Source of the DNA: Methanomassiliicoccaceae archaeon
GTDB taxonomy: Archaea; Thermoplasmatota; Thermoplasmata; Methanomassiliicoccales; Methanomethylophilaceae
Direction of reading: 5' to 3'
DNA: 59,784 nucleotides
Assembly: GCA_034928305.1 (NCBI GenBank)
Contig: JAYFOZ010000004.1
Coordinates: forward strand, 1-59,784
The translations under genes were made by a program, and so were the position numbers. Of the stretch, positions 42,899 through 51,968 are shown one piece after another. The notes below the pieces were generated by a model that worked only from the letters and a program-made list of their open reading frames with translations, did no database searches and was not told the origin of the DNA. Each line of letters begins with the position of its first letter. Position 1 is the first letter of the stretch.

Positions 42899-45478
42899 TT
42901 AGAGGGCAACCCTTCTTCCATAAAGGACGGCGACCATGACTATGACGATGGTTACTATGAGAGCTCCGACGATGCTTACGGTCCCGTCCGTTACATCAAT
43001 AGTCTCCCAGATCGCAGTCAGTGTGACGTCGGACGTTCCCATGATATATTCGTCGCCTGCTTTGTAGACGTTTATTCCATCGGTCCATCCCCCGAACGTG
43101 TATCCATCCTTGGTGCCGTCGTAATCCGCGATGATGAACGAACGTCCCTCAGACAAAGCTGATTGTACAGGTGCAGAAGCGGATCCTCCGTCCACACTAT
43201 ATGTTACCGTATAGGCGACCCTTATCATACTTTCATATGTTCCTGCAAAACGGTAGCCGCTCAAATTTTCGAAGGTGTGTTCCAGTATAGTGGTTCCGTC
43301 TTCTGCAACGAAGGTCAGGCCGTAGAACGCATCGATGCCGATGGACGTCACGCTTGCAGGTATCGTAACTGATGTGAGACCGGTGCAGTAGTAGAACGCA
43401 TAGTGAGCGATTGACGTTACGCCTTCAGGTATCGTCACAGACGTGAGACCGGTGCAGCCGGAGAATACAGACTGATCGATTGACGTTACGCCTTCAGGTA
43501 TCGTCACGGACGTAAGGCCTGTGCAACCTGAGAATGCATAGTAGCTGATCGACGTCACGCTTGCGGGCATTGTGACGGACGTAAGGCCTGTGCAGCCGGA
43601 GAACGCAGATCCGCCGATCGACGTGACGCCCTCCGATATAGTAACGGACGTCAGGCCGGTACAGTTCCTGAACGCCGAGTCGGAGATAGAAGTGACGCTT
43701 GAAGGTATCGTCACTGACGTGAGACCGGTGCAGCCATAGAACGCGTACCAGCTGATGGACGTGACGCTGTCGGGTATCGTCACCGACGTGAGACCGGTGC
43801 AGCCTGAGAACGCATAATTGCTGATGGACGTGACGCTATCGGGAATAACGACATTTCCTTCGTATCCTCCGGGGCACTGTATCAAAGACGTCCTGCCCTT
43901 GTTGTACAGGATGCCCTGGCCGTCGTTCGAATAGTTAGCATTATGAACGGAAACGAAGAATTCCGTAAGATCTGTGCAGCCAGAGAACGCATAACTGCCG
44001 ATGGACGTGACGCTTGCGGGTATCGTCACTGACGTCAGTCCGATGCAGCCAGAGAACGCAGATCCGCCGATCGACGTGACGCTGTCGGGTATGACGATGC
44101 CCCCCTCGTATCCTCCGGGACACTGTATCAAAGATGTCTTGTCCTTGTTGTAGAGGATGCCCTGGCCGTCGTTCGAATAGTTGGCATTGCCAGCTGAAAC
44201 AACGAATTCCATGAGACCTGTGCAGCCCGAGAAAGCATTGAAGCCGATCGACGTGACATTGTTTGGTATGGTTAGAGAAGTTAGACCAGAGCATTCAGAG
44301 AATGCGTAGCCCCCGATCGACGTGACATTGTTTGGTATGGTTAGAGAAGTTAGACCAGAGCATCTGCAAAACGCATTGCTGCCGATCGACGTTACGCTGT
44401 CAGGTATCGTCACGGACGTTAGGCCGGTGCATCCGTAGAACACATTGTTCTCGATTGACGTTATGCCATCTAGTATCGTAACGGACGTGAGACCTGTGCA
44501 GAATAAGAACGCGCCGCCTCCGATGGACGCTACGCTTGCGGGTATCGTAACGGACGTGAGGCCTATGCAGTTGGAAAACGCATAGTCGCCGATGGACGTT
44601 ATGCCATCCAGTATAGTAACGGACGTGAGGCCGGTGCAGCTTTCGAAAGCGGACTGGTCGATATACGTTACGCTTGCGGGTATCGTCACGGACGTTAGGC
44701 CTGCGCAGTTGGAAAACGCGTACCAACCGATCGACGTGACGCCTTCAGGTATCGTAACTGATGTGAGACCGGTGCAGTAGTAGAACGCATAGTTGCCGAT
44801 GGACGTGACGCTTGAAGGTATCGTCAATGACGTGAGGCCGATGCAGTAGTAGAAAGTACCTTCGCCGATGGACGTGACGCTTGAAGGTATCGTCACTGAC
44901 GTGAGACCGGTGCAGTTGTAGAATGCCAGGTCGCCGATGGACGTGACGCTGTCGGGTATGACGACATCTCCTCCGTATCCTTCGGGGCACTGTATCAAAG
45001 ACGTCTTGTCCTTGTTGTAGAGGATGCCCCGACCGTCGTTCGAATAGTTGGCATTGTCAGTTGAAACAACGAATTCCGTGAGGCCGGTGCAGCCGAAGAA
45101 CACATATCTTCCGATGGACGTGACGCTTGCGGGTATCGTCAAGGACGTCAGGCCGGTGCAGTTGTAGAATGCTAGGTCGCCGATGGACGTGACGCTGTAC
45201 GATACGCCTTCGTATGTGACCGTGGCTGGTATCGAGATCTCGGCCAGCAGCATGCCTGCGCTGCTGACGTCCGTGACCGTGGCGATGTTGTTGTCAGGGT
45301 CGGAATCGCCCATGTCGTCAAGATCGTAGACAAGGTCGTCTATCGTTACGTCGTACGATGCCGCATATGCTTCATCGGTTCCGTACAGCACCGCGAAAGA
45401 AGATATCAGAACTACTGTGAGCGCCAAAGCGACCGCGATTTTTCCTTTGTTATCGGATATGACTGGAAGAAGGGACAT
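42899..45478 (-). CDS. BspA-like leucine-rich-repeat surface protein
   Basis: 859 residues from the ATG at 45478, chosen because it places the signal segment (IAVALALTVVLISSFAVLYG) 12 residues in; a longer frame to 45526 adds nothing recognisable. About 25 LRR_5-type repeats of 23 residues (TSIGDYAFSGCTGLTSVTIP type) fill most of the protein. Three are interrupted by a longer block with NANYSNDGRGILYNKDKTS. An InlB/Listeria-Bacteroides repeat (DGYTFGGWTDG) and a C-terminal membrane helix (IVGALIVTIVIVMVAVLYG) follow, so it is anchored outside the cell. BspA-type proteins bind host or microbial surfaces. Confidence 0.93.
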   Translation of the reverse strand: MSLLPVISDNKGKIAVALALTVVLISSFAVLYGTDEAYAASYDVTIDDLVYDLDDMGDSDPDNNIATVTDVSSAGMLLAEISIPATVTYEGVSYSVTSIGDLAFYNCTGLTSLTIPASVTSIGRYVFFGCTGLTEFVVSTDNANYSNDGRGILYNKDKTSLIQCPEGYGGDVVIPDSVTSIGDLAFYNCTGLTSVTIPSSVTSIGEGTFYYCIGLTSLTIPSSVTSIGNYAFYYCTGLTSVTIPEGVTSIGWYAFSNCAGLTSVTIPASVTYIDQSAFESCTGLTSVTILDGITSIGDYAFSNCIGLTSVTIPASVASIGGGAFLFCTGLTSVTILDGITSIENNVFYGCTGLTSVTIPDSVTSIGSNAFCRCSGLTSLTIPNNVTSIGGYAFSECSGLTSLTIPNNVTSIGFNAFSGCTGLMEFVVSAGNANYSNDGQGILYNKDKTSLIQCPGGYEGGIVIPDSVTSIGGSAFSGCIGLTSVTIPASVTSIGSYAFSGCTDLTEFFVSVHNANYSNDGQGILYNKGRTSLIQCPGGYEGNVVIPDSVTSISNYAFSGCTGLTSVTIPDSVTSISWYAFYGCTGLTSVTIPSSVTSISDSAFRNCTGLTSVTISEGVTSIGGSAFSGCTGLTSVTMPASVTSISYYAFSGCTGLTSVTIPEGVTSIDQSVFSGCTGLTSVTIPEGVTSIAHYAFYYCTGLTSVTIPASVTSIGIDAFYGLTFVAEDGTTILEHTFENLSGYRFAGTYESMIRVAYTVTYSVDGGSASAPVQSALSEGRSFIIADYDGTKDGYTFGGWTDGINVYKAGDEYIMGTSDVTLTAIWETIDVTDGTVSIVGALIVTIVIVMVAVLYGRRVAL

Positions 45479-45888
45479 GTTATATCCAGAGTATTTTGTG
45501 CCCGTTATTAATATTTCCGCCAGCATTTTTATGACCTATTATGATAATTATCCGCATGATCTCCGGCTGAAAAAGAGGGTCCTTCCGAGAGCTGTATTAA
45601 GAACTGTTAAACAGGATTAAATACTGGATGCGCTCAACCCCCGGAACCATGTCCGTATGATGATACCAACGGTTTCCCTGCAGCTTACCGTTTTGTATAC
45701 TGAGGCCTGCCCGCCCTAAATGGCACCTGCGTAGATGACGTCGCAATGATGAAAATATAAAAGAAACACAGTATGCCGCCGGGCGGCTCGGCAGATCATG
45801 AGATCCGATGCGATACGGCTCAGGGGTGCGATCCACTGAAACGCTTCCTATGGCTATAGAGGGTGTGCCCGATTATCGCCCTGACCTC
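45479..45888. other. Intergenic stretch upstream of the first BspA-like gene
   Basis: 410 bases with the promoter region of the minus-strand BspA gene at its left end. An AT-rich run with TTATTAATATTTCC lies at about 45507-45520. The rest holds no convincing open frame on either strand. Confidence 0.4.
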
Positions 45889-46030
45889 TTAGGACCCGGT
45901 GACTTCGTCCACGGCCGTCTCCTTTTTCTCCAGGGTATTGTAGACCATGAAGAAGTGGGCCATCCCGTTGAATATGTGCTCGGGAAGCTCCGATATGTCC
46001 CTGAGCAGATTGTACAAGTAAAATGTCTGC
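45889..46030 (-). pseudogene. C-terminal remnant of a family I inorganic pyrophosphatase gene
   Basis: A minus-strand frame ends at TAA 45889-45891 and reads YLYNLLRDISELPEHIFNG, then MAHFFMVYNTLEKKETAVDE, which matches the C terminus of soluble pyrophosphatase (the LP...HFF..YK.LE.K.T pattern). There is no start and nothing upstream belongs to the protein; the frame begins inside the hairpin at 46031-46055. It is a broken gene end left beside the BspA genes. Confidence 0.55.
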
Positions 46031-46055
46031 TCCCCGCCACAGCCTGTGGCGGGGA
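46031..46055 (-). terminator. Strong hairpin after the second BspA-like gene
   Basis: TCCCCGCCACA (46031-46041) pairs perfectly with TGTGGCGGGGA (46045-46055), 11 base pairs with a three-base loop, 33 bases beyond the stop of the minus-strand BspA gene. It also forms the upstream border of the pyrophosphatase remnant. Confidence 0.6.
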
Positions 46056-46088
46056 CTTTCGGTTTCGGTAAACGGGTTTCTTCCGGCC

Positions 46089-49000
46089 TCAGTGTCTCCT
46101 GATGACGATCGCCGCTACGGCTATTATCGCGATCGCCGCGGCCGCTATTCCGATGTACAGCATTGTGTTGTCGTCCTCCTCGGGAGACGGCTCGGCGAGG
46201 ACGTACGAGGAGCAGTGGGTGAGGTCGAACGTCACCTTGCCGTCCGTTACGGTCACGTCCTGTCCCTGGTCTTCCAGCTGCTTCGTCTCCTCGTTGTAGA
46301 AGAACAATGTCAACACCGTGCCGTCCGCGTAGTCGTCGCCGACATAGTATGTGACGGATGCGTTGATCGGAAGCTCTCCGCTCGCCGCGAAGTTCAGGAC
46401 GAGAGGATTCTGCACCTTGGTGGAACCTATCGCATTCTCGAGCTCTGCGTCCGGAACGGCCTTGGATATGTCCGCCTTGAATGTTCCTGCGCCTTCCTTG
46501 TAATCTCCGGCGAAGGACCAGGAATACTGCACCTGTCCTTCGTCGTCGACCACGTCGATGGTCAGGGTCTTATCGCCGAGACCTTCGAAAAGCGTATTGT
46601 CCAGCGTCGTTCCGGTGACGTTTCCGCCTATCTGCAGGACGGGTTCGTCATTCTGTTGGATGATATCGTCCAGCTCCTCCGTGGGCGGCACTTCGGAATA
46701 TGTTATGATGTTCCACGCCGCGTAGAGCGTTACGTTCCCGGTCACGGTGTGTTGTGTGATGGGAGTCCCTGAAGATGTAAGAGACCATCCGCCGAACGTG
46801 TATCCTGCCCTCGTCATGCCGTCACCCGCGGGAAGCGTAAGGGCGGCCCCGTAGCCCAAGGAGGCCGAAGACGGTGCTGTGCCCATCCCCTTGTTGATGT
46901 TGTAGGTCACAGTGTAGTTTCTCAGGACCTCGTCGAAGACCGCCGTGTATGTCACATCGCCTGTCACAGCGACCGGCTCGACGTCCCAGTTCGCAAACGT
47001 GTACGTGTACTGGGCCGTCGCTACCTTCGTCGGCGTTCCCGAATATTCCGGTACTGTTCCATATGGGACGGATGCGGACGATGATGTTCCGTCTATGACC
47101 CACGTTATTGTATATTCGTTAACGGTCGAAGTGTACTCTGCAGTATACGTCTGATCACCTGTGACGGCCATGATTTCCGGGGACCATCCCGCGAACACGT
47201 ACGTATATTGGGCTGTGGCCATCTTGTCGGTGGAACCATTGAATGCCGGAGTGGCTCCATATTCATAATCCTCCGATATATCGGATCCGTCCACGGACCA
47301 GGTTATCGTGTACGTGTCAGGTATCCAGACGGCGAACAACGTCTCATTGTTGGCCGTCACCGTGTAGGGGGTCAGCAAAGTTGCGCCGCCCGCATGATGG
47401 GACCATCCGCCGAACGTGTGGCCGGTCTTGGCGAGGTCACCGGCGCTGGGCAGGTCCACGGCCGAGCCGTAGTCGGCGGCGATGGCGGCGGGCGCACTTC
47501 CCGTGCCGCCGTTGGCGTTGAAAGATATGATTTTTGGCGTGGATATGAACTCCGATGCACCGGTGAAGTTTGTCGCCCTCACACCGAAGAAATACGTTGT
47601 GTCCGGATCCAGACCTGTGACGGTACAATTGAGCAGGTCTCCGGTCCAGTACAATGACCAGGTGCTGCTGTCATCCACTGTGCCGTACCATACCTCGTAA
47701 CCGTCTATCTTGCCCCCGTTGTAGACCGGGGCGGTCCAAGAGAGCGCCGTCTCCCCCGCGTTTACGGAAGATGATATACTCGACGGCGGGTCGGGGACGG
47801 TCACTCCGACGGCCCTTATCCCGCCTAATTTTGTTCCGAAGCCGGTTGCGTCTTGATAGTGATATGCTGTTGTGGAAGCGTTGTTGGTATTCGCCCATTG
47901 GATGCTTACGGTCGGCGCACTGCCCAAGAAAACTATGCTGGTAAGATTAATACATTTGTCGAACGCGTACCAGCCGATAGACTTGACACTTGAAGGTATC
48001 GTAACTGACGTAAGACCAATGCACTGACTGAACGCATAGTCTCCGATGGACGTGACGCTCGAAGGTATCGTAACTGACGTGAGGCCGGTGCACTGACTGA
48101 ACGCCGAGTCGCCGATTGACGTGACGCTCGAAGGTATAGTAACTGACGTGAGACCAATGCACTGACTGAACGCCGAGTCGCCGATGGACGTGACGCTCGA
48201 AGGTATCGTAACTGACGTGAGACCGGTGCAGAAGGAGAACGCATAGTGGCCGATCGACGTGACGCCTTCGGGTATCGTCACTGACGTGAGGCGGGTGCAG
48301 TATCTGAACGCCGAGTCGCCGATCGACGTGACGCCTTCGGGTATCGTCACTGACGTGAGGCCGGTGCAGTTGTAGAACGCATAGTTACCGATGGACGTGA
48401 CGCTGTCGGGTATGACGACGCCCCCTTTGTATCCTCCGGGGCACTGTATCAAAGACGTCTTGTCCTTGTTGTAGAGGATGCCCTGACCGTCGTTCGAATA
48501 GTTGGCATTGTCAGCTGAAACAACGAATGCCGTGAGGATCGTGCAACCTGAGAACGCATAGTTTCCGATGGACGTGACGCTTGCGGGTATCGTCACAGAC
48601 GTCAGGCCAGTGCAGCCGTAGAACGCAGATCCGCCGATGGACGTGACGCTTGCGGGTATCGTCACAGACGTGAGGCCGGTGCAGCCGTAGAACGCAGATC
48701 CGCCGATGGACGTTACGCCTTCCGATATCGTGACCGAGATCGTTTTGGAACGGCTCTCGTACCACGGCGTTTTTCCGTAATCGTACTCAGTGTAGGAAGC
48801 GCCTTTGCCGGTCTGACCCTCTGTCAGGACGACCGACGTGACTCTGATGCAACCAGAGAACGCAGATACAGTGAACTTGATGTCGATGGGCACGGTAAGC
48901 GACGTGAGGCCGGTGCAGTCGGAGAACGCATAGCCGCCGATGGACGTGACACTCGAAGGTATCGTAACTAACGTGAGGCCGGTGCAGTTGTAGAACGCAT

Positions 49001-49337
49001 AGTTTCCGATGGACATTACGCCTTCAGGTATCGTCACAGACGTGAGGCCGGTGCAGCCGTAGAACGCAGAGTTGCCGATGGACGTCACGTCATATGTCGC
49101 CGAATCGTAAGTCACGGAAGACGGGATCGTCAGTTCCGTTATGCTCGAATCGTCGAGACCGGTGATTTCCACGGTGCCGTTGGCCTTTATCATATATTCC
49201 AAGCCACCCTCCGAGAAGGGCGTTCCAGCTCCTGCGCCCTCCGCAGAATCGGATTCGGAAACGACCATATATGACGAAACGACGGCCAGTGCAAAAATCG
49301 TAAACAAAGACGCTTTCAAAACAGAAGACACAGACAT
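46089..49337 (-). CDS. Large BspA-like leucine-rich-repeat surface protein with FN3 and InlB repeats
   Basis: 1082 residues from the ATG at 49337; a longer frame to 49376 only adds 13 residues before the signal. The signal helix is VLKASLFTIFALAVVSSYMVV. About 18 LRR_5 repeats (SIGNYAFYNCTGLTSVTIP type) occupy residues 70-510. A fibronectin type III domain follows (PDPPSSISSSVN, then GLDPDTTYFFGVRATN). Then come four InlB-type repeats (GHTFGGWSHH, YVFAGWSPE, YTFANWDVE, YTFGGWSLT), a beta-rich stalk and a C-terminal membrane helix with RRH tail. It is a cell-surface adhesin-like protein. A plus-strand shadow frame is not a gene. Confidence 0.94.
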   Translation of the reverse strand: MSVSSVLKASLFTIFALAVVSSYMVVSESDSAEGAGAGTPFSEGGLEYMIKANGTVEITGLDDSSITELTIPSSVTYDSATYDVTSIGNSAFYGCTGLTSVTIPEGVMSIGNYAFYNCTGLTLVTIPSSVTSIGGYAFSDCTGLTSLTVPIDIKFTVSAFSGCIRVTSVVLTEGQTGKGASYTEYDYGKTPWYESRSKTISVTISEGVTSIGGSAFYGCTGLTSVTIPASVTSIGGSAFYGCTGLTSVTIPASVTSIGNYAFSGCTILTAFVVSADNANYSNDGQGILYNKDKTSLIQCPGGYKGGVVIPDSVTSIGNYAFYNCTGLTSVTIPEGVTSIGDSAFRYCTRLTSVTIPEGVTSIGHYAFSFCTGLTSVTIPSSVTSIGDSAFSQCIGLTSVTIPSSVTSIGDSAFSQCTGLTSVTIPSSVTSIGDYAFSQCIGLTSVTIPSSVKSIGWYAFDKCINLTSIVFLGSAPTVSIQWANTNNASTTAYHYQDATGFGTKLGGIRAVGVTVPDPPSSISSSVNAGETALSWTAPVYNGGKIDGYEVWYGTVDDSSTWSLYWTGDLLNCTVTGLDPDTTYFFGVRATNFTGASEFISTPKIISFNANGGTGSAPAAIAADYGSAVDLPSAGDLAKTGHTFGGWSHHAGGATLLTPYTVTANNETLFAVWIPDTYTITWSVDGSDISEDYEYGATPAFNGSTDKMATAQYTYVFAGWSPEIMAVTGDQTYTAEYTSTVNEYTITWVIDGTSSSASVPYGTVPEYSGTPTKVATAQYTYTFANWDVEPVAVTGDVTYTAVFDEVLRNYTVTYNINKGMGTAPSSASLGYGAALTLPAGDGMTRAGYTFGGWSLTSSGTPITQHTVTGNVTLYAAWNIITYSEVPPTEELDDIIQQNDEPVLQIGGNVTGTTLDNTLFEGLGDKTLTIDVVDDEGQVQYSWSFAGDYKEGAGTFKADISKAVPDAELENAIGSTKVQNPLVLNFAASGELPINASVTYYVGDDYADGTVLTLFFYNEETKQLEDQGQDVTVTDGKVTFDLTHCSSYVLAEPSPEEDDNTMLYIGIAAAAIAIIAVAAIVIRRH

Positions 49338-49724
49338 TATTCTCACAACCTCTCCGATGATGCTGAGTAAAGACAATACTCCGACACCTTTTGGGATCTG
49401 ACAGTTTTATCTGGCTCTGAGCATGTGCGGTTCCTCATCGACGTAGTTTTTTAAATAAATACTTTTTGTTTAAATCGTCTCAAAAAATTACTGCCAGCAC
49501 GTTGATGAAAACAGATTTGAGCAACATCGTCTGATAACCGGATTTTCAATGAAATCCTTCTATAGATTAAGCAAATATGAAGAAATGCAAAAGCATGATA
49601 GTATTTCTTGAAGTGGACGCACTGTGGCCGGAACTGAACCGGTTGGTCATTTTAATTGCAACCTATAGCGTTTCTACTGAGATATATATGTAAATATTAA
49701 ATCCGAACACTTGGATGAAGTGCC
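49338..49724. other. Divergent promoter region of the large BspA-like gene and the DUF998 gene
   Basis: 387 bases, AT-rich. On the minus strand TATTTATTTAAAAA (about 49449-49462) is a TATA candidate for the BspA gene, which would leave a leader of about 90 bases. On the plus strand GAGATATATATG near 49680 serves DUF998. No gene seen in between. Confidence 0.4.
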
Positions 49725-50315
49725 ATGTTTCCGTCCGGAACTAAAATCCCCTCGGTTATCCTGATGATAGGAATAGCACTGTTCGCGTTCTGTTGGATGG
49801 GGGCCGTACTGCTGGACCCGTCTTGGACGTTCGGCGTCAACACCATGAGCGAGCTGGGTATTTCGAAAACGAATGCCAGATACCTATTTCTGATCGGTTG
49901 TTTAGGAACAGGGATATGCACCTGCATATACGGAGCGCTGATGGCATACTCCCTGAAACCCATGCTCCTGCGCTCTGTTTTCATCATATTATCGGTCGCA
50001 GGGATATTCCTCATGGGTGTTGGATTCTTTACGATGGATACGGACCTGCATATCGTATTCACAGCCGCGTTCTTCATCTCGGTCGCGCTGTGTATGGTGA
50101 TTTACGCCCTGTATGTTGCATTTGCCGAAGAAAATTACCTGCTCGGCATCTATACTGCTGTACTGATCGTAGTGAACGTTCTGTTGCTTCTGCTAACGCC
50201 GCTGGCATTCGTAGAGCCCGTGGCGGTCATCCTGTTTATGATATGGATCTTGAGCATCAACCACAGTTTCTTTTGGAACGAAGATAAGTGGTTCATTATT
50301 AATTACGGCAGATAA
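49725..50315 (+). CDS. DUF998-family membrane protein
   Basis: 196 residues with six hydrophobic segments. The N-terminal LLDPSWTFGVNTMSELGIS is the DUF998 signature loop. The rest alternates helices (LFLIGCLGTGICTCIYG, VFIILSVAGIFLMGVG, VFTAAFFISVALCMVIYAL) with a C-terminal NHSFFWNEDKWF. The function is unknown. A TATA box lies about 40 bases upstream. It stands alone. Confidence 0.85.
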   Translation: MFPSGTKIPSVILMIGIALFAFCWMGAVLLDPSWTFGVNTMSELGISKTNARYLFLIGCLGTGICTCIYGALMAYSLKPMLLRSVFIILSVAGIFLMGVGFFTMDTDLHIVFTAAFFISVALCMVIYALYVAFAEENYLLGIYTAVLIVVNVLLLLLTPLAFVEPVAVILFMIWILSINHSFFWNEDKWFIINYGR

Positions 50316-50341
50316 GCTTCTGTCTTAATTAATAATGGATC

Positions 50342-50449
50342 TCAACTCCATCCGTCATAATACATCGCAACGGCGGTGACGAAGACCGCGCCCACCATGA
50401 GCAGAATGATTCCCCAGGATACGATTTTGATCTTGGTTTGCTTTTTCAC
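50342..50449 (-). CDS. Very short single-helix membrane protein
   Basis: 35 residues from a GTG at 50449: a basic start MKKQTKIKIVSW, one hydrophobic helix GIILLMVGAVFVTAVAM and a short outside tail YYDGWS. The positive-inside pattern and clean hydropathy suggest a small membrane protein. It converges with the DUF998 gene. No ribosome site of note is visible before the GTG, so confidence is modest. Confidence 0.4.
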   Translation of the reverse strand: MKKQTKIKIVSWGIILLMVGAVFVTAVAMYYDGWS

Positions 50450-50591
50450 AGGGGGCCATCGTCGGTGCAGATAATAACTTTTAGCCGGAACGATTCGATA
50501 TCAATAGTTCCGGACCGATGATCTTCGTTGGTCGAATATAATTCCTGCGCCCGCTTACGCTGGGAAATATGTTCAAGGTGAAAAACACGGA

Positions 50592-50612
50592 GGGCCCGCA
50601 CGAGCGGGGCCC
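50592..50612 (-). terminator. Hairpin resembling the BspA-gene terminator, after a decayed gene
   Basis: GGGCCCGC (50592-50599) pairs with GCGGGGCCC (50604-50612) with one bulged base and a four-base loop ACGA. It looks like the terminator at 42867 and lies downstream (minus strand) of an InlB-repeat remnant, so both probably come from an old BspA-type gene. Confidence 0.45.
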
Positions 50613-50747
50613 GATGCTCGGATCTGAAAGCGGCCCTTCTTAGTAAGCCCATAATGCGACCGGAACTACGGCCATGCGGTTACGATGCCTGCGATCATCT
50701 CGTTGAGGCCTTTGAATTCTTGCCTGCTCGGGCAAATTAGCAGCTTC

Positions 50748-50915
50748 CACAATGAAACGGAATGAAAAATTTTGGGCGTGCCAGAACATGTTACCGTCAT
50801 CGGACCTCTGTCCTCCGAATGCATATCCGGCCTTCGTTCCGGAATAGGATGCGGCAATGAATATCGATCCCTCGCGATAACTTAAGGAAATGGAGTGAAC
50901 TGTCGACGGGATGCT
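50748..50915 (-). pseudogene. Remnant of a BspA/InlB-repeat surface protein
   Basis: A minus-strand frame without start reads SISLSYREGSIFIAASYSG then TKAGYAFGGQRSDDGNMF. It matches the InlB repeat region of the BspA-like protein ending at 42899 (SFIIADYDGTKDGYTFGGW). An in-frame stop lies upstream at 50916-50918, and a frame change is needed to reach the C-terminal helix. Nothing clear lies between the remnant and 51216 apart from AT-rich DNA. Confidence 0.65.
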
Positions 50916-51216
50916 CTATGTCCGAGGCGATCTTATCTTACAGGAGGCCTCGATGGGAGGTCATGCCATTCCTGTAGAAAATTATCTCTGAATCAGGTTT
51001 TGGCCCGCATACATCCTATCGATCGGGATTTCGTATTTTTCCCGCGATAACCATTCTTTAAAAATCTGGCACATTTAATATGCTGTCTTAAAAGCAGTTA
51101 TTGGTAAGATAAAAAAAACTGCAATACAGGAACATCGGCAACCATCGGGCCGTTTCCCGCCGGGGCGACCCCGCAGAGTTACGACGACCTTTCGGATGAA
51201 TGAATAAAAAGATTTG

Positions 51217-51237
51217 ACCCCTCCCGGAGGAGGGGGT
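51217..51237 (-). terminator. Hairpin terminator of the acetate-transporter-like gene
   Basis: ACCCCTCC (51217-51224) pairs with GGAGGGG (51229-51235) around CGGA, 12 bases after the stop of the minus-strand gene, followed there by CAAATCTTTTTATTC. Confidence 0.6.
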
Positions 51238-51249
51238 TTGGTTTAACTT

Positions 51250-51771
51250 TTATGCACACTTGCCGTCGCACTCTGCCTTCACGAGTGTGAATGCAAGGTA
51301 CAGGGTCAGTATGAAGTTTGCAGTAGCGGCGATTCCCTTCAGGAGCACCCAGATATCAGTGCCCTCGGCCGCCGCGACTCCGCCGAATATGAATATCAGC
51401 GCCGTGGTGATCAGAATGGTCGTCAGCACGGACGGGTTCTTTGCCATATAAGACCATACGAATGCTACAAGGTACAATACTCCGAGCGCAATGTTTGTGT
51501 ATATGTCTCCACCGGCCCATCCAGCGTAGAATACACCCGCTGCCACTAGTCCGAACACGGTGGCTCCAAAGTTGGATCCAGCCCTGTACGCACCGATGGC
51601 TGCGAGCAGTATGAATACACCGCAAATCATGACGAACCTGCCAAGCTGTTCGGCTGCAAGTCCGTAAGTGCTGTCCGCATATGTTACGAAGCATATCATC
51701 GCTATAGGTAGCGACACCAACGCCACGAAGAACAGCCCGAAAGCGGTTGTGTCTATGCATTTTTCTGTCAT
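51250..51771 (-). CDS. GPR1/FUN34/YaaH (AceTr)-family transporter
   Basis: 173 residues with six hydrophobic segments. TTAFGLFFVALVSLP at the start and GSNFGATVFGLVAAGVFYAGW in the third helix region resemble the NPAPLGL and GNTF..TAF.SYG.FW motifs of SatP/YaaH acetate channels, though NPxPLGL itself is not kept. The C terminus has a short cysteine-bearing tail, KAECDGKCA. Archaeal members are linked to acetate or small-molecule uptake. A perfect inverted repeat precedes it at 51823. Confidence 0.65.
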   Translation of the reverse strand: MTEKCIDTTAFGLFFVALVSLPIAMICFVTYADSTYGLAAEQLGRFVMICGVFILLAAIGAYRAGSNFGATVFGLVAAGVFYAGWAGGDIYTNIALGVLYLVAFVWSYMAKNPSVLTTILITTALIFIFGGVAAAEGTDIWVLLKGIAATANFILTLYLAFTLVKAECDGKCA

Positions 51772-51822
51772 TTGTTTTTCCTCCAGGACATTAGTCCCGT
51801 TTACGAATCTGACTTGCTCATA

Positions 51823-51839
51823 TTAAAGGTTTCCTTTAA
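51823..51839 (-). promoter_or_regulatory. Inverted repeat in the promoter of the AceTr-like gene
   Basis: TTAAAGG TTT CCTTTAA is a perfect 7-bp inverted repeat. On the minus strand an AT-rich TATA-like run (TAAATATTTAATG, 51838-51850) lies just upstream, so the repeat covers the likely transcription start and would suit a repressor. The distance to the ATG is about 50 bases. Confidence 0.45.
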
Positions 51840-51968
51840 CATTAAATATTTATTTTTAACGAAGTATCCAGCATGTCAAATAATGTAGCATTTGACCCCC
51901 GTAATCCGGGACGATTTTCACATCCGAAAACCGCCCTTGCGCTTGGTCCCCGCGCTCGCTTTTTTACA

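Noticed and set aside
42899-49337. Regularly spaced repeats that look at first like a CRISPR array
   Set aside because: The repeats are in frame, about 69 bases, and encode LRR_5 units of surface proteins. There are no unique spacers of constant length.
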